DNA of 64,000 bases from Methylotenera sp. L2L1 (GTDB lineage Bacteria; Pseudomonadota; Gammaproteobacteria; Burkholderiales; Methylophilaceae): positions 1,488,001 to 1,552,000 of the forward strand of contig NZ_JQMG01000001.1 of assembly GCF_000744605.1 (NCBI RefSeq), read 5' to 3'. The position numbers and the translations under genes are program-made. The notes under the pieces were generated by a model that was not told the DNA's origin, did no database searches, and saw only the letters and a program-made list of their open reading frames with translations. Positions 9,123-17,892 of this stretch are shown here, piece by piece (position 1 is the stretch's first letter; every line of letters starts with the position of its first letter).

Positions 9123-10058
9123 TTAAGATATTGGTTCTATTTTTGCTGGGATAACCTGATTCCGGCCTAGGAGCTTTGCTTGATATAGCCGTTCATCCGA
9201 TTTTTGTATCAATTGCTCAAAGTCATACTCCGCTTCTTTTGCGCATGCAATGCCGATTGAAATTGTCAATGAAATTACAAGATCATCATGTAATCTGAAA
9301 TGGTAGTTTTGAACTGCCTGTCTGAGTCGATCGGCAATTAATATCGCAGCTTCTAAATCAGATTCTGGCAACAATACAGCAAATTCCTCGCCACCAAATC
9401 TAGTAATGAAATCACTCTCTCGTAGAATAGCCTTCATTAAGCTACTTAGCTGTTTTAAAACAACATCCCCTGTTGAGTGCCCGTGTTCGTCATTAATATT
9501 TTTGAAATGGTCTATGTCTAGCATGAACACAGAAAATGGATATTGGTAACGCTTAGCACGCTCTAATTCTAAATTTGCTTGACGCATCAGGAATCTACGG
9601 TTGGCAAGGCCTGTAAGATGATCATGATCGGCTTGTTGGGTTAGGTGGTCGATAAGTTCCAGATGTTCGGTCACGTCACGTGCAATTCCGATAAACTCTA
9701 CCAAATCGCCTTTTCCGTTAATAAGACTGTTTCCTTTCCACTCTAGACGACGTATACCGTTAACGGTGTGTTCTTTATGTGTGAAACTGACAGTATGAGG
9801 TGGAATAAATAGTTTCTTAAAAAACTGCTCCACCATTTCTTTATCTTCTTCTACAACATCAACTGAATAGTGGCGACCTAATAAATTTTGTGCATTTATA
9901 CCGTAAAGTTTACAGAATGCTGGATTAACGTAGGTGTAATGTCCAGTCAAGTTAACTTTGATAATATAGTCCGGACTGTTCTCAATCATGAATTGAAAAT
10001 CATTTTCCTGCAGGCTATTCTCACGCGGAGCCATATCAGTTGTGGTCTGACTTTTCAT
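9123..10058 (-). CDS. PAS-GGDEF diguanylate cyclase
   Basis: The protein should make the second messenger c-di-GMP from two GTP. Its 311 residues hold an N-terminal PAS/PAC sensor domain (about 22-145, with NSPDYIIKVNLTGHYTYVNP and a PAC-type GIARDVTEH end) and a GGDEF domain (about 150-305). The active-site motif is GGEEF. An RxxD inhibitory site (RESD) sits five residues before it, so product inhibition is expected. There is no membrane helix, so it should be cytoplasmic. It stands alone and the PAS ligand is unknown. Confidence 0.92.
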   Translation of the reverse strand: MKSQTTTDMAPRENSLQENDFQFMIENSPDYIIKVNLTGHYTYVNPAFCKLYGINAQNLLGRHYSVDVVEEDKEMVEQFFKKLFIPPHTVSFTHKEHTVNGIRRLEWKGNSLINGKGDLVEFIGIARDVTEHLELIDHLTQQADHDHLTGLANRRFLMRQANLELERAKRYQYPFSVFMLDIDHFKNINDEHGHSTGDVVLKQLSSLMKAILRESDFITRFGGEEFAVLLPESDLEAAILIADRLRQAVQNYHFRLHDDLVISLTISIGIACAKEAEYDFEQLIQKSDERLYQAKLLGRNQVIPAKIEPIS

Positions 10059-10544
10059 TATTACTCCAAGCTCACTTCTGTTCTTAGTTTTTTACGGTAT
10101 CAGTGCTAATCAGTAGTGAGGAGTGATTAATTATTGAGCATAGGAACTTTTCCTAAGGATTACTCTATCATTGATAGTTTACTAGATGCACATTAGCGGT
10201 AGTTAAGGAATTTTCAAAAATACTTCGCACTACCTAAGTTGAATCGCCACTAATTGCGTAGTTGCTAGTCAGCCAATTTAGGCTTGTTGTAATAAACTTT
10301 GTTATAAATGATCACTTTTGTAAAAAAACTGATTTATATGCATACGTTGTCAATGACTTTAATGTCAAAGCACTGTTCTTTCTACTCATTTTAGGTGGTT
10401 CACTTAAAAAGTATTGGGGTAATGTTGAGTTTTTTATGTTGATTTAACGATTAAGTAATATGATTCATCTATCGCAATCTGGTGGATGATTAAATCATTA
10501 CTTGTTATTGTCTTCACGCTTTACTCAACCGGTGATTTGATTTT
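10059..10544. other. Intergenic region without a recognised gene
   Basis: About 490 bp lie between the divergent PAS-GGDEF and MFS genes. They are AT-rich and hold the two promoters. A 61-codon frame at 10262-10447 lacks a ribosome binding site and resembles no family known to me. I see nothing else. Confidence 0.6.
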
Positions 10545-11756
10545 ATGACCCCGCAACGCACATTCTGGATATTAGTAATGTCCTCGGCAGCAATTTTGGC
10601 TGTCACGATGGGGATACGGCAATCGATGGGGTTGTTTGTATCGCCATTAAATACATCCACAGGCTTAGGTGTTGTGACGATCAGTTTTGCTATGGCGGTT
10701 GCCCAGCTTGCATGGGGCGTGGCGCAACCTTTGTTTGGCATGCTTGCGGACAAGGTAGGCTCATTTAAAGTCATTGTGTTTGGCACTTTGATGTTGTCAC
10801 TGGGACTGGCAATTACGCCGTTCATGAGCTCTGGTTTCGGCTTGATTTTTTCGATTGGTGTTCTGACGGCAGTCGGTGCTGGTGCAGGCAGCTTCTCCAT
10901 CTTGATTGGTGCGTCAGCGCAGCGGTTGCCAGCTGAGCGTCGCTCTACGGCAGCTGGGCTTATTAATGCTGGTGGCTCTTTGGGGCAGTTTATATTTGCA
11001 CCTGTCACGCAGGTGCTCATTAACTCCTTTAATTGGGTTGTCGCAATATTGGCGTTGGCAGCCACTTCGCTAACGACGATTCTGTTAGCGCTACCGTTGC
11101 GTGAAAAAAACAGCGTTGCTGAAAAGCGTGCGGTAGCGCAAGCAGATGGCGTGGCTTTAGGTGAGCAGCTTCGCATTGCTTTTAAAGACCGAAGCTATCT
11201 TTGTTTAAATGTAGGCTTCTTTACCTGTGGATTTCATATTGCCTTTTTAGTCACTCATCTTCCCGGTGAGGTTAATCTGTGCGGTTTGCCAGCATCTGTT
11301 GGGGCGGCTTCACTAGCCATTATTGGTCTTGCTAACGTGGTGGGGAGTATATGGGCTGGCTGGCTTGGACAGACTAAGCGCATGAAAATGATTCTGTTTT
11401 GGATGTATGCTTCACGTGCGCTCGCCATAGCGATATATCTGATGGCGCCTAAGACCGCACTCACTTTTTATATTTTTGCGGCGGTGCTCGGCTTTACTTG
11501 GCTGGCGACAGTACCACCAACGGCTGGCCTAGTTGGCAAGCTATTTGGACTGCGTTATTTGGGTACGCTGTTTGGGTTTGCCTTACTTAGTCACCAGATT
11601 GGTGGTTTCTTCGGGGCTTGGCTAGGAGGCATCACCTTAGTACAGAGTGGTAACTATGAATGGATGTGGTACGCAGACATTGTGCTTGCGAGCATTGCTG
11701 CGTTGGTTAATTTGCCGATTCGTGAAGAGCATCCAAGGCTTGCCGTAACAGCCTAG
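10545..11756 (+). CDS. Major facilitator superfamily transporter
   Basis: This 403-residue protein has 12 predicted membrane helices. It shows the MFS loop 2-3 motif region (FGMLADKVGSFKVIVFG, about 65-81) and a central charged loop (about 185-210). The flavour is that of MFS proteins annotated as monocarboxylate or drug transporters; the substrate cannot be told. Its stop overlaps by four bases the stop of the convergent MocR-type regulator (11753-13177). Such a pairing often means the regulator and transporter serve the same small molecule, but that is inference. Confidence 0.88.
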   Translation: MTPQRTFWILVMSSAAILAVTMGIRQSMGLFVSPLNTSTGLGVVTISFAMAVAQLAWGVAQPLFGMLADKVGSFKVIVFGTLMLSLGLAITPFMSSGFGLIFSIGVLTAVGAGAGSFSILIGASAQRLPAERRSTAAGLINAGGSLGQFIFAPVTQVLINSFNWVVAILALAATSLTTILLALPLREKNSVAEKRAVAQADGVALGEQLRIAFKDRSYLCLNVGFFTCGFHIAFLVTHLPGEVNLCGLPASVGAASLAIIGLANVVGSIWAGWLGQTKRMKMILFWMYASRALAIAIYLMAPKTALTFYIFAAVLGFTWLATVPPTAGLVGKLFGLRYLGTLFGFALLSHQIGGFFGAWLGGITLVQSGNYEWMWYADIVLASIAALVNLPIREEHPRLAVTA

Positions 11757-13177
11757 CGTGGTTGAGTCAGCGCTGACTTTAGGAAATCAAAAACTCTGCC
11801 ATCATCGCAATGTGCTGCGTTAAAGCGTAGCCAAGGGGATGGTTCTTGATAAGGTCTGAATAAATTGCCAGGCGCCAGCATGATGCTTTTTTGTGAGGCT
11901 AATGTGGCGATTTCAGCAGCATTTCCCCCGTCTGGTAGCTTTGCCCAGATAAACATGCCGCCGGCTGGTTCTGCATAAATTTGCAGGCCGCATTGCTCCA
12001 ACTGATGTATGACCTGCCCACGTTTTTCCTGTAAGCGTGAGCGTACTCTTTCAATATGTTTGCGGTAGCGGCCTTCCAGTAAAATTTGGTACATCACCCT
12101 TTGGTTAATTTCAGAAGTCGTGAGGCCTGAAAGTAGTTTTAAATCTAACAACCTTGCTGCTAACTCCGGGTTACATGCGATAAAACCAACGCGTAACCCT
12201 GCGGAGATAGTTTTGGAGTAGCTGCTCACGTAAATGACACGTTTTAACTGATCTAGTGCGGCTAGTCGCGGTGCGTTTCCATGATGCAGGTCACCATAGA
12301 TATCATCTTCAACAATGTATAACCCGTATTTTTCCGCTAACTGCAATATTTGGTGGGCTACGGCTAAGCTAGTGCTGGTGCCAGTAGGGTTGTGCAATAC
12401 GGTATTGGTGAAAAATAATTTGGGGCGGAACTCTTGAAGCAGTTGTTCCATGCGCTCAACATCTGGTCCGTTTGTCTTCCGTGGCACACCGATGAGTCTG
12501 GCACCTAATGATTTTAGATACCCAAACAAGGTGTAGTAGCCGGGGTCATCTACTAACACGGTATCGCCAGGCTGGATAAGTAAGCGGGCAGCTAAATCTA
12601 GGCCGTGAGTGGCGCCATTGGTCATGATGATTTGATGTGCTTCTGCACCAATGCCAATGTCAGACAGGCTTTTCTGTGATAAATGTTGGCGCAGCGGTAA
12701 ATAGCCGCTGACATCGCCATAACCCGTTAAAAAGTAACCGGGTTTTCTTGAGAGTTCGTGCAGGCTCTTTTGAATCACTTTTTCGTCTAGCCATGCACTG
12801 GGTAGCCAGCCGCATCCTGGCCTTACTGCATCTGGTATGTCTCTAAAAGTGTTATGTAGCAGCCATAGTACGTCGTCTGCACGCTCTAATCGGCAACTGC
12901 TGGTAGTTGTTGCTTCCACTTGTAATCGCGGTGCAACGTAAAACCCGGAACTGCGGCGTGATGTTAAGTAGCCTAGTGCAACCAGTCGATCATAGGCGTC
13001 CACCACGGTAAAACGACTGATTTTGTGCTGAACAGCAAAGTTGCGAATCGATGGGAGTCTTGTTCCGCCACGCAAAACGCGTTCTTCAACTAAATGTTTA
13101 ATGCCGACAACAACTTGCTCGACGAGTGGGATGGAGTCGAGTGGGTTTAATGCGAGTAAGGGTGGTGTAACTGGCAT
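11753..13177 (-). CDS. MocR-type transcriptional regulator (GntR helix-turn-helix plus aminotransferase domain)
   Basis: The 474-residue protein is a fusion of a GntR winged helix (about 15-80, with GTRLPSIRNFAVQHKISRFT) and a class I aminotransferase-like domain (about 115-470). The PLP lysine is in SSYSKTISAGLRVGF near residue 315, and the N-x-P-T-G element of the cofactor site is present near 268. MocR proteins sense PLP-linked amines or amino acids and control metabolic or transport genes. The gene is divergent from a small ORF at 13278 and overlaps the end of the MFS gene. Direct repeats at 13189-13224 could be its binding site. Confidence 0.93.
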   Translation of the reverse strand: MPVTPPLLALNPLDSIPLVEQVVVGIKHLVEERVLRGGTRLPSIRNFAVQHKISRFTVVDAYDRLVALGYLTSRRSSGFYVAPRLQVEATTTSSCRLERADDVLWLLHNTFRDIPDAVRPGCGWLPSAWLDEKVIQKSLHELSRKPGYFLTGYGDVSGYLPLRQHLSQKSLSDIGIGAEAHQIIMTNGATHGLDLAARLLIQPGDTVLVDDPGYYTLFGYLKSLGARLIGVPRKTNGPDVERMEQLLQEFRPKLFFTNTVLHNPTGTSTSLAVAHQILQLAEKYGLYIVEDDIYGDLHHGNAPRLAALDQLKRVIYVSSYSKTISAGLRVGFIACNPELAARLLDLKLLSGLTTSEINQRVMYQILLEGRYRKHIERVRSRLQEKRGQVIHQLEQCGLQIYAEPAGGMFIWAKLPDGGNAAEIATLASQKSIMLAPGNLFRPYQEPSPWLRFNAAHCDDGRVFDFLKSALTQPR

Positions 13178-13188
13178 GGTACTTGAAC

Positions 13189-13224
13189 CTGTACAGAGTG
13201 GATAATTGAATGATTAACTGTACA
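13189..13224 (-). promoter_or_regulatory. Direct repeat CTGTACA upstream of the MocR-type gene
   Basis: Two copies of CTGTACA start at 13189 and 13218, 29 bp apart, between the MocR start codon and the divergent small ORF. MocR regulators such as GabR bind spaced direct repeats, so an autoregulatory site is plausible. Confidence 0.4.
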
Positions 13225-13277
13225 TGTAGTGTATATGATGGTGCCGATATGATGCTAGCAAATAATTGTGAAAAGAC

Positions 13278-13538
13278 ATGGTGATGCGCTTCCTTATTAT
13301 CTTAGCGTTGGCAATATGTGTATCGCTGGTTTGCTATTCATTCGTTTGTTGCAAAAGTACCCAGACGGCGAATGCACTTTCTTTAGGTGGAATACACAGC
13401 ACTGGTAAAGTCAGTGCGGAGGATTCATCATGCCTGACCAACTTAAGCACTAAGCTGTCGATGTGTGAACAAACTAATAAAACCCAGCAGCAGATGGTGT
13501 TGATTAGAGGTCAGGTATTGCTGGTGGAGGGGCGGTAG
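13278..13538 (+). CDS. Small possible membrane or exported protein, function unknown
   Basis: This 86-residue ORF begins with a hydrophobic segment (residues 3-24, ending in CC), which could be a signal peptide or membrane anchor. A polar, serine- and threonine-rich tail follows. I recognise no domain. The ribosome binding site is weak and two further start codons lie within the first three codons. Position divergent from the MocR gene allows a promoter. It may be a real small exported protein or a chance frame. Confidence 0.35.
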   Translation: MVMRFLIILALAICVSLVCYSFVCCKSTQTANALSLGGIHSTGKVSAEDSSCLTNLSTKLSMCEQTNKTQQQMVLIRGQVLLVEGR

Positions 13539-13716
13539 CATGTCTATCGGACGATGGCGTATGTTGCTGTCGTTATGGCAGATATCACACGCAAAATGGT
13601 TTTGATAAAGTAACCAGTGTGATTGCTTGTAGTATCCGTCTAGCGGCTACTTAAGTTTTTTGATAGATTTTTATCTGGTATTAGTCGCTATTTGATTCTA
13701 ATGCTAAACTTTACAT

Positions 13717-13762
13717 CAGTAAGGACGACCTTGCTGTCATGATGATTAACGGGACGACCCAA
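13717..13762 (+). ncRNA. Guanidine-II riboswitch (mini-ykkC)
   Basis: Two short hairpins each carry the loop ACGA: AAGG-ACGA-CCTT at 13721-13732 and GGG-ACGA-CCC at 13751-13760. The mini-ykkC class is defined by two small hairpins with ACGR loops, which pair up when guanidinium binds. The second hairpin lies about 10 bp before the ribosome binding site of the SugE/Gdx gene, a usual target of this class. Translational control (switching on when guanidine is present) is expected. Confidence 0.92.
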
Positions 13763-13784
13763 TGTTATTAAAAAGGTGTTTTAT

Positions 13785-14102
13785 ATGAGTTGGGCTATTC
13801 TTGTTCTGGCAGGTTTGTTAGAAGTGGTATGGGCGATCGGTTTAAAGTATACCGACGGTTTTACACGGCTTTGGCCAACAGTGGTGACTGTGTTGGCAAT
13901 GGTATTAAGTGTTTGGTTGCTTGGTATGGCAATGAAAACATTACCTGTGGGCACTGCGTATGCGGTTTGGGTTGGAATCGGGGCTATCGGTACTGCGATA
14001 TTTGGAATATTGCTATTTGCTGAATCTGCAAGCATCGGCAGGCTGCTAAGTTTATTACTGATTTTTGCCGGTATTGTTGGGCTTAAGTTATTTACGCCAT
14101 AA
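13785..14102 (+). CDS. sugE: Small multidrug resistance family guanidinium exporter (SugE/Gdx)
   Basis: This four-helix, 105-residue protein belongs to the SMR family and to its SugE/Gdx branch, which exports guanidinium in exchange for protons as an antiparallel dimer. The essential glutamate is at position 13 (LLEVVW). The SugE-type stretch [17 protein letters not shown] is present near 58-74. I chose the ATG at 13785, preceded by AAGG; a GTG at 13776 lies within that site and is unlikely. The mini-ykkC riboswitch directly upstream supports guanidinium as substrate. Confidence 0.95.
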   Translation: MSWAILVLAGLLEVVWAIGLKYTDGFTRLWPTVVTVLAMVLSVWLLGMAMKTLPVGTAYAVWVGIGAIGTAIFGILLFAESASIGRLLSLLLIFAGIVGLKLFTP

Positions 14103-14110
14103 TTGTTTTG

Positions 14111-14142
14111 AAAAAGAACTTAGTGAAAGCTAAGTTCTTTTT
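14111..14142 (+). terminator. Intrinsic terminator after sugE
   Basis: A 13-bp stem (AAAAAGAACTTAG with CTAAGTTCTTTTT) encloses a six-base loop and ends in T residues, nine bases after the stop codon. Confidence 0.9.
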
Positions 14143-14323
14143 AATTGGTAGACGTGACTAAAACATGCTGACTTAGCGCCTAGCCTCTACCTTTTTTATT
14201 GATTATAAAAATTTAGTGTGTTTTCAGTCATGTAGAATACTCATTTTGGATGATTTCACTTTATTTCATTACTTTGTTGTGATTATTTCTATGGGTTATT
14301 TTTATACTGGTCTTTAGCTTGAT

Positions 14324-14671
14324 ATGGATAATACAACGCTAAAAATTAGGATTTCAAAAGACGCAGTTGTCGTGATGGGGCCGGGCAAAGCTGATCTGCT
14401 GGAGGCTATAGACGCCTGCGGTTCTATCTCATCTGCTGCTAGGCAAATGAACATGTCTTATAAGCGCGCTTGGGATTTGATTGATGTGATCAATAAAAGC
14501 TTTAAAGAGCCTTTGATCGTGACTTCGCCAGGCGGTAAGCATGGGGGAGGGGCAAAGCTTACTGAGTTTGGTCGTTTCATCCTAAGTAACTATCGAAATT
14601 TAGTCGCAAAAACTTATGCTGCTGCCGATCTTGAGTTAAACATTATCCTTTCAAATTTAACTCCCTCTTAA
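14324..14671 (+). CDS. modE: One-domain ModE-type molybdate regulator
   Basis: The 115-residue protein corresponds to the N-terminal DNA-binding domain of ModE: a LysR-like winged helix with ACGSISSAARQMNMSYKRAW (about 26-45) and a wing around SPGGKHGGGAKLTEFG. The two molybdate-binding Mop/TOBE domains of E. coli ModE (about 260 residues) are absent. Either a partner senses molybdate or this form acts differently. It precedes the porin-modABC genes, and a perfect ModE operator lies 38-67 bp after its stop codon, in front of the porin. Confidence 0.9.
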   Translation: MDNTTLKIRISKDAVVVMGPGKADLLEAIDACGSISSAARQMNMSYKRAWDLIDVINKSFKEPLIVTSPGGKHGGGAKLTEFGRFILSNYRNLVAKTYAAADLELNIILSNLTPS

Positions 14672-14708
14672 TGAGCTTGATGATGAACACTAAAAATAAT
14701 CTACTGCT

Positions 14709-14738
14709 TATCGCTATATTTAATTGAATATAGCGATA
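14709..14738 (+). promoter_or_regulatory. ModE operator in front of the porin-modABC genes
   Basis: TATCGCTATATT and AATATAGCGATA are perfect 12-base inverted arms around six bases. This fits the known ModE box (ATCGnTATATA, six bases, inverted partner). It lies about 50-80 bp before the porin start, so molybdate-dependent repression of the porin and probably modABC is expected. Confidence 0.93.
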
Positions 14739-14786
14739 TTATGTGATTAAATCACACACTTTAAAAAATCAGCTACTTGATCACGT

Positions 14787-16355
14787 ATGAAAACAATATT
14801 AAAAACATCAATCATTCATTCAGTGACGAATAAAGTGATTTCTCCAATGTCGTACATGTCTATCCTTTTGTTAGGGTTCAACATCACACTTGCAAATGCA
14901 GCTGAGACTGTGGCGGGGTCGTATTACAAAGAGCGCCAAAGTTATGGAACGTCATTAGAAACTGAACCACCAAAATACGTGAAGCAACTGAATAAAACTT
15001 GGCTGAAAGACTATCAAGGTCTTGAGGATGTAGATTGGCTAGATGTCGGTTTGGATTACCGGATTCGATATGAAAACCGTGATAATGATTTTAGGCGTGC
15101 AAAAGGGGTGATTGATGAGCCAGTTTTACTGAGGACGCGCGGCTATATTGGTGTTAAGAATATTTTAGATCCGCTACGTTTTGCAGTGGAGTTGGGGGAT
15201 GCTCGTCGTAACCATAGCCAATTTACACGTGAATATGACACCCGTGATGTGAATTATGCAGAGGTAGTGCAGGCATATTTAGAGCTTCATTTTAAAGAGA
15301 CTTTATTAGGACAGGATGACCTTGGTAATGAGCGTCCTATTAGTATTAAAGTGGGCAGGCAAGCATTAGAGCAAGTAGATAAAAGACTAGTTGCACGTAA
15401 TGGATATAGAAATACCACAAACAACTTTGAGGGCGTGCGTGCTGTCATCGGTCAGCAAAGCAATGACTGGCAATTAGATATGTTTGCTTTTAAACCAGTG
15501 CAACGGTTTACAGATGAGCCAGACCAAAATAACGATGCTCAGCATTTTTATGGCGCACTTGGACATTGGCGGAAATGGTCTGAACATGTCAGCTTGCAGC
15601 CTTATTATTATTTATTAAAGCAAGATGGCGATAAGGTTAAGTACGACTTGAATGGACGTGATGAAACCAGCAATACGCGCAAGATTGATCGTACGATTCA
15701 TACCGCAGGTATTCGCAGCTATGGTGTGTTAGCCAAGTCATGGGATTACGACGCTAACTTTGTGAGGCAATGGGGCGAGCAAGATACTAGTTTGGTTAAC
15801 AACACAACAGTTGACCATGAAGCCTATGCATATAATGCAGAGCTAGGCTATACATTTAACCAAGCATGGAAACCAAGAGTAAGTGGATTTTATGGTTTAG
15901 TGACTGGTGATAAAAACGCTACTGATAATAAAAATCAGCGTTTTGAGCGTTTATTTGGGTTTGCACGACCATGGTCCAATACGGATGCTATTGAAATGTC
16001 CAATATACGCACCACTAAGCTAAGAGTTGAGTTTGATCCTAAATTTAGTTTTATCAATAACCTTAAAATTGATACAGGCTATAGCTGGTATCGCCTTGAA
16101 AGTAATACAGATAGCTGGGGCCCGGCTACATTAAGAGACCGTACTGGTGTTAGTGGCAGTGAAATAGGCGAGGAGTTCGATATTACCGCCCGCTTCCCAA
16201 TTAATAAACATATCAATACCTCTATTGGTTACTCACATTTTATGGCGGGTGATTTCACCAAGCATGCGACGCAAATTGTAAGTAATGCCAATGACCCTTC
16301 ACGCAAGGAGCATTCTGATTATCTCTATGTGCAACTAGAGATGAGTGCATTTTAG
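14787..16355 (+). CDS. Outer-membrane porin of the alginate-export (AlgE-like) family
   Basis: The 522-residue protein has a long N-terminal signal region ending about residue 39 (ANA-AET). Its body is rich in alternating beta-strand patterns (for example LDVGLDYRIRYENRD near 85-99) and it ends in phenylalanine, as outer-membrane barrels do. The layout matches the alginate_exp family, whose members are mostly specific anion or sugar channels. It sits between a ModE operator and modA, so a role as an outer-membrane channel for molybdate is a reasonable inference. A second start (MSYMSILLLG at 14847) would give a more normal signal peptide; neither start has a clear ribosome binding site. Confidence 0.8.
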   Translation: MKTILKTSIIHSVTNKVISPMSYMSILLLGFNITLANAAETVAGSYYKERQSYGTSLETEPPKYVKQLNKTWLKDYQGLEDVDWLDVGLDYRIRYENRDNDFRRAKGVIDEPVLLRTRGYIGVKNILDPLRFAVELGDARRNHSQFTREYDTRDVNYAEVVQAYLELHFKETLLGQDDLGNERPISIKVGRQALEQVDKRLVARNGYRNTTNNFEGVRAVIGQQSNDWQLDMFAFKPVQRFTDEPDQNNDAQHFYGALGHWRKWSEHVSLQPYYYLLKQDGDKVKYDLNGRDETSNTRKIDRTIHTAGIRSYGVLAKSWDYDANFVRQWGEQDTSLVNNTTVDHEAYAYNAELGYTFNQAWKPRVSGFYGLVTGDKNATDNKNQRFERLFGFARPWSNTDAIEMSNIRTTKLRVEFDPKFSFINNLKIDTGYSWYRLESNTDSWGPATLRDRTGVSGSEIGEEFDITARFPINKHINTSIGYSHFMAGDFTKHATQIVSNANDPSRKEHSDYLYVQLEMSAF

Positions 16356-16428
16356 GTGCAAATTCCGAGTGCAACCAGCATTAGTCATTTTGCCAGTCAA
16401 TATTTACATTATTACAAGGAGCTAATCC

Positions 16429-17184
16429 ATGAAGTTATTTAAAATGCTAACCATAATGTGCGCTTTACTTTTGTCAATGAACGCGTATGCAGAAAAGATT
16501 ACTATTGCTGCTGCATCTGATCTTAAATTTGCGATGGATGAGATTGTAGGTAAGTTTAAAGAAGCTAACACTAAAGATGAAATTGATGTCACTTATGGAT
16601 CTTCTGGCAAGTTCCAAACGCAGATTCAACAGGGGGCACCTTACGACTTATACTTTTCTGCGGACATTGCTTTTCCTCGGGAGTTGGCGAAAAATGGGTT
16701 CAGTGCTTCAGAGGTGATGCCATATGCGTTGGGGCGTATTGTGCTTTGGAGCGCTGCAATGGATGCCAGTAAAATGTCGCTAGATAGCCTGACAAGCTCT
16801 AAAATTAGCCACATTGCGATTGCTAATCCTAAACATGCACCTTACGGTAAGCGTGCGGAAGAAGCGCTACGTGCTACTAATCTATGGGGTAAAGTTGAAG
16901 CGAAGTTAGTCTATGGAGAGAGTATTGCCCACACTGCGCAGTTTGTGCAAACTGGCAATGCTCAAGTGGGCATCATTGCTTTATCTTTAGCGTTAAATCC
17001 TGAGCTTGCTAGTAAGGGGGGGTATTGGTTGATTCCAGATACCTTGCATGCACCGCTGGAGCAAGGTTTTATTATCACTAGACGTGCAGAAGGAAATGAC
17101 CTCGCAAGAAAATTTGCTGATTACATGCGCAGTAGTGCAACGCGCGCCATCATGACAAAATATGGCTTTGTACTACCTAACTAA
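16429..17184 (+). CDS. modA: Molybdate-binding periplasmic protein ModA
   Basis: ModA captures molybdate (or tungstate) in the periplasm for the ModBC transporter. The 251-residue precursor has a signal peptide (cleavage after AYA, about residue 21) and the family start ITIAAASDLKFAMDEI. It also has YGSSGKFQTQI, in which the serines bind the oxyanion, and AIANPKHAPYGKRAEE. AAGGAGCT precedes the ATG. It is the second gene of the porin-modABC group, 73 bp after the porin and 23 bp before modB. Confidence 0.96.
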   Translation: MKLFKMLTIMCALLLSMNAYAEKITIAAASDLKFAMDEIVGKFKEANTKDEIDVTYGSSGKFQTQIQQGAPYDLYFSADIAFPRELAKNGFSASEVMPYALGRIVLWSAAMDASKMSLDSLTSSKISHIAIANPKHAPYGKRAEEALRATNLWGKVEAKLVYGESIAHTAQFVQTGNAQVGIIALSLALNPELASKGGYWLIPDTLHAPLEQGFIITRRAEGNDLARKFADYMRSSATRAIMTKYGFVLPN

Positions 17185-17207
17185 ATTTCTGGTCAATCAT
17201 ATAGAAC

Positions 17208-17891
17208 ATGATGCATCTAACACCTAGTGATATACAAGCCATATGGCTAACCATCAAATTAGCAGGGATTGTGACGATGATTTTACTGTTAATCGGTACG
17301 CCTATCGCATGGTGGTTGGCTCGCACTAGAGCTTGGTGGAAAGGGCCGGTTGGTGCCGTTGTAGCATTGCCTTTGGTGTTGCCGCCCTCTGTGCTAGGTT
17401 TTTATCTATTACTGGCAATGGGCCCCAATGGAGCAGTTGGGCAATTTACCCAAGCGCTGGGGATTGGGCATTTACCATTTACTTTTTGGGGGCTGGTGAT
17501 TGCTTCCGTATTTTACTCTTTGCCTTTTATGGTTCAGCCGCTGCAAAATGCGTTTGAGGCAATAGGTGAGCGTCCATTGGAGGTGGCAGCCACATTGCGT
17601 GCCTCGCCGCTTGATGCATTCTTTACAGTCGCTGTACCCTTAGCGCTACCTGGATTTATCACGGCCTCTATTTTGACTTTTGCGCACACCGTTGGTGAGT
17701 TTGGTGTGGTATTGATGATAGGGGGCAATATTCCCGGTGAGACCCGCGTGGCTTCGGTACAAATATATGACCATGTGGAAGCTTTGGAGTACATGCAGGC
17801 GCACAGCCTTTCGGCGGTCATGTTGATTTTTTCTTTTGCTGTTTTATTGTGTGTATACACATGGCGGCCTAGCGCAAAGAAAGTCGGTTAG
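17208..17891 (+). CDS. modB: Molybdate ABC transporter permease ModB
   Basis: ModB is the inner-membrane channel of the molybdate importer. The 227-residue protein has five or six predicted helices. It carries the EAA-type coupling motif ([25 protein letters not shown], spanning about 124-148) and the ModB signature [20 protein letters not shown] cut over 163-182. Length is standard. It ends one base before modC begins, so the two are coupled. Confidence 0.96.
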   Translation: MMHLTPSDIQAIWLTIKLAGIVTMILLLIGTPIAWWLARTRAWWKGPVGAVVALPLVLPPSVLGFYLLLAMGPNGAVGQFTQALGIGHLPFTFWGLVIASVFYSLPFMVQPLQNAFEAIGERPLEVAATLRASPLDAFFTVAVPLALPGFITASILTFAHTVGEFGVVLMIGGNIPGETRVASVQIYDHVEALEYMQAHSLSAVMLIFSFAVLLCVYTWRPSAKKVG

Positions 17892-17892
17892 T

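Noticed and set aside
10262-10447. 61-codon plus-strand frame in the gap before the MFS gene
   Set aside because: No ribosome binding site, no recognisable features, and an AT-rich region where chance frames are common.
10514-11176. Long 220-codon frame on the minus strand opposite the MFS gene
   Set aside because: It mirrors the codon pattern of the MFS gene, is rich in Ala, Pro and Thr with no recognisable domain, and the plus-strand product is a clear transporter.
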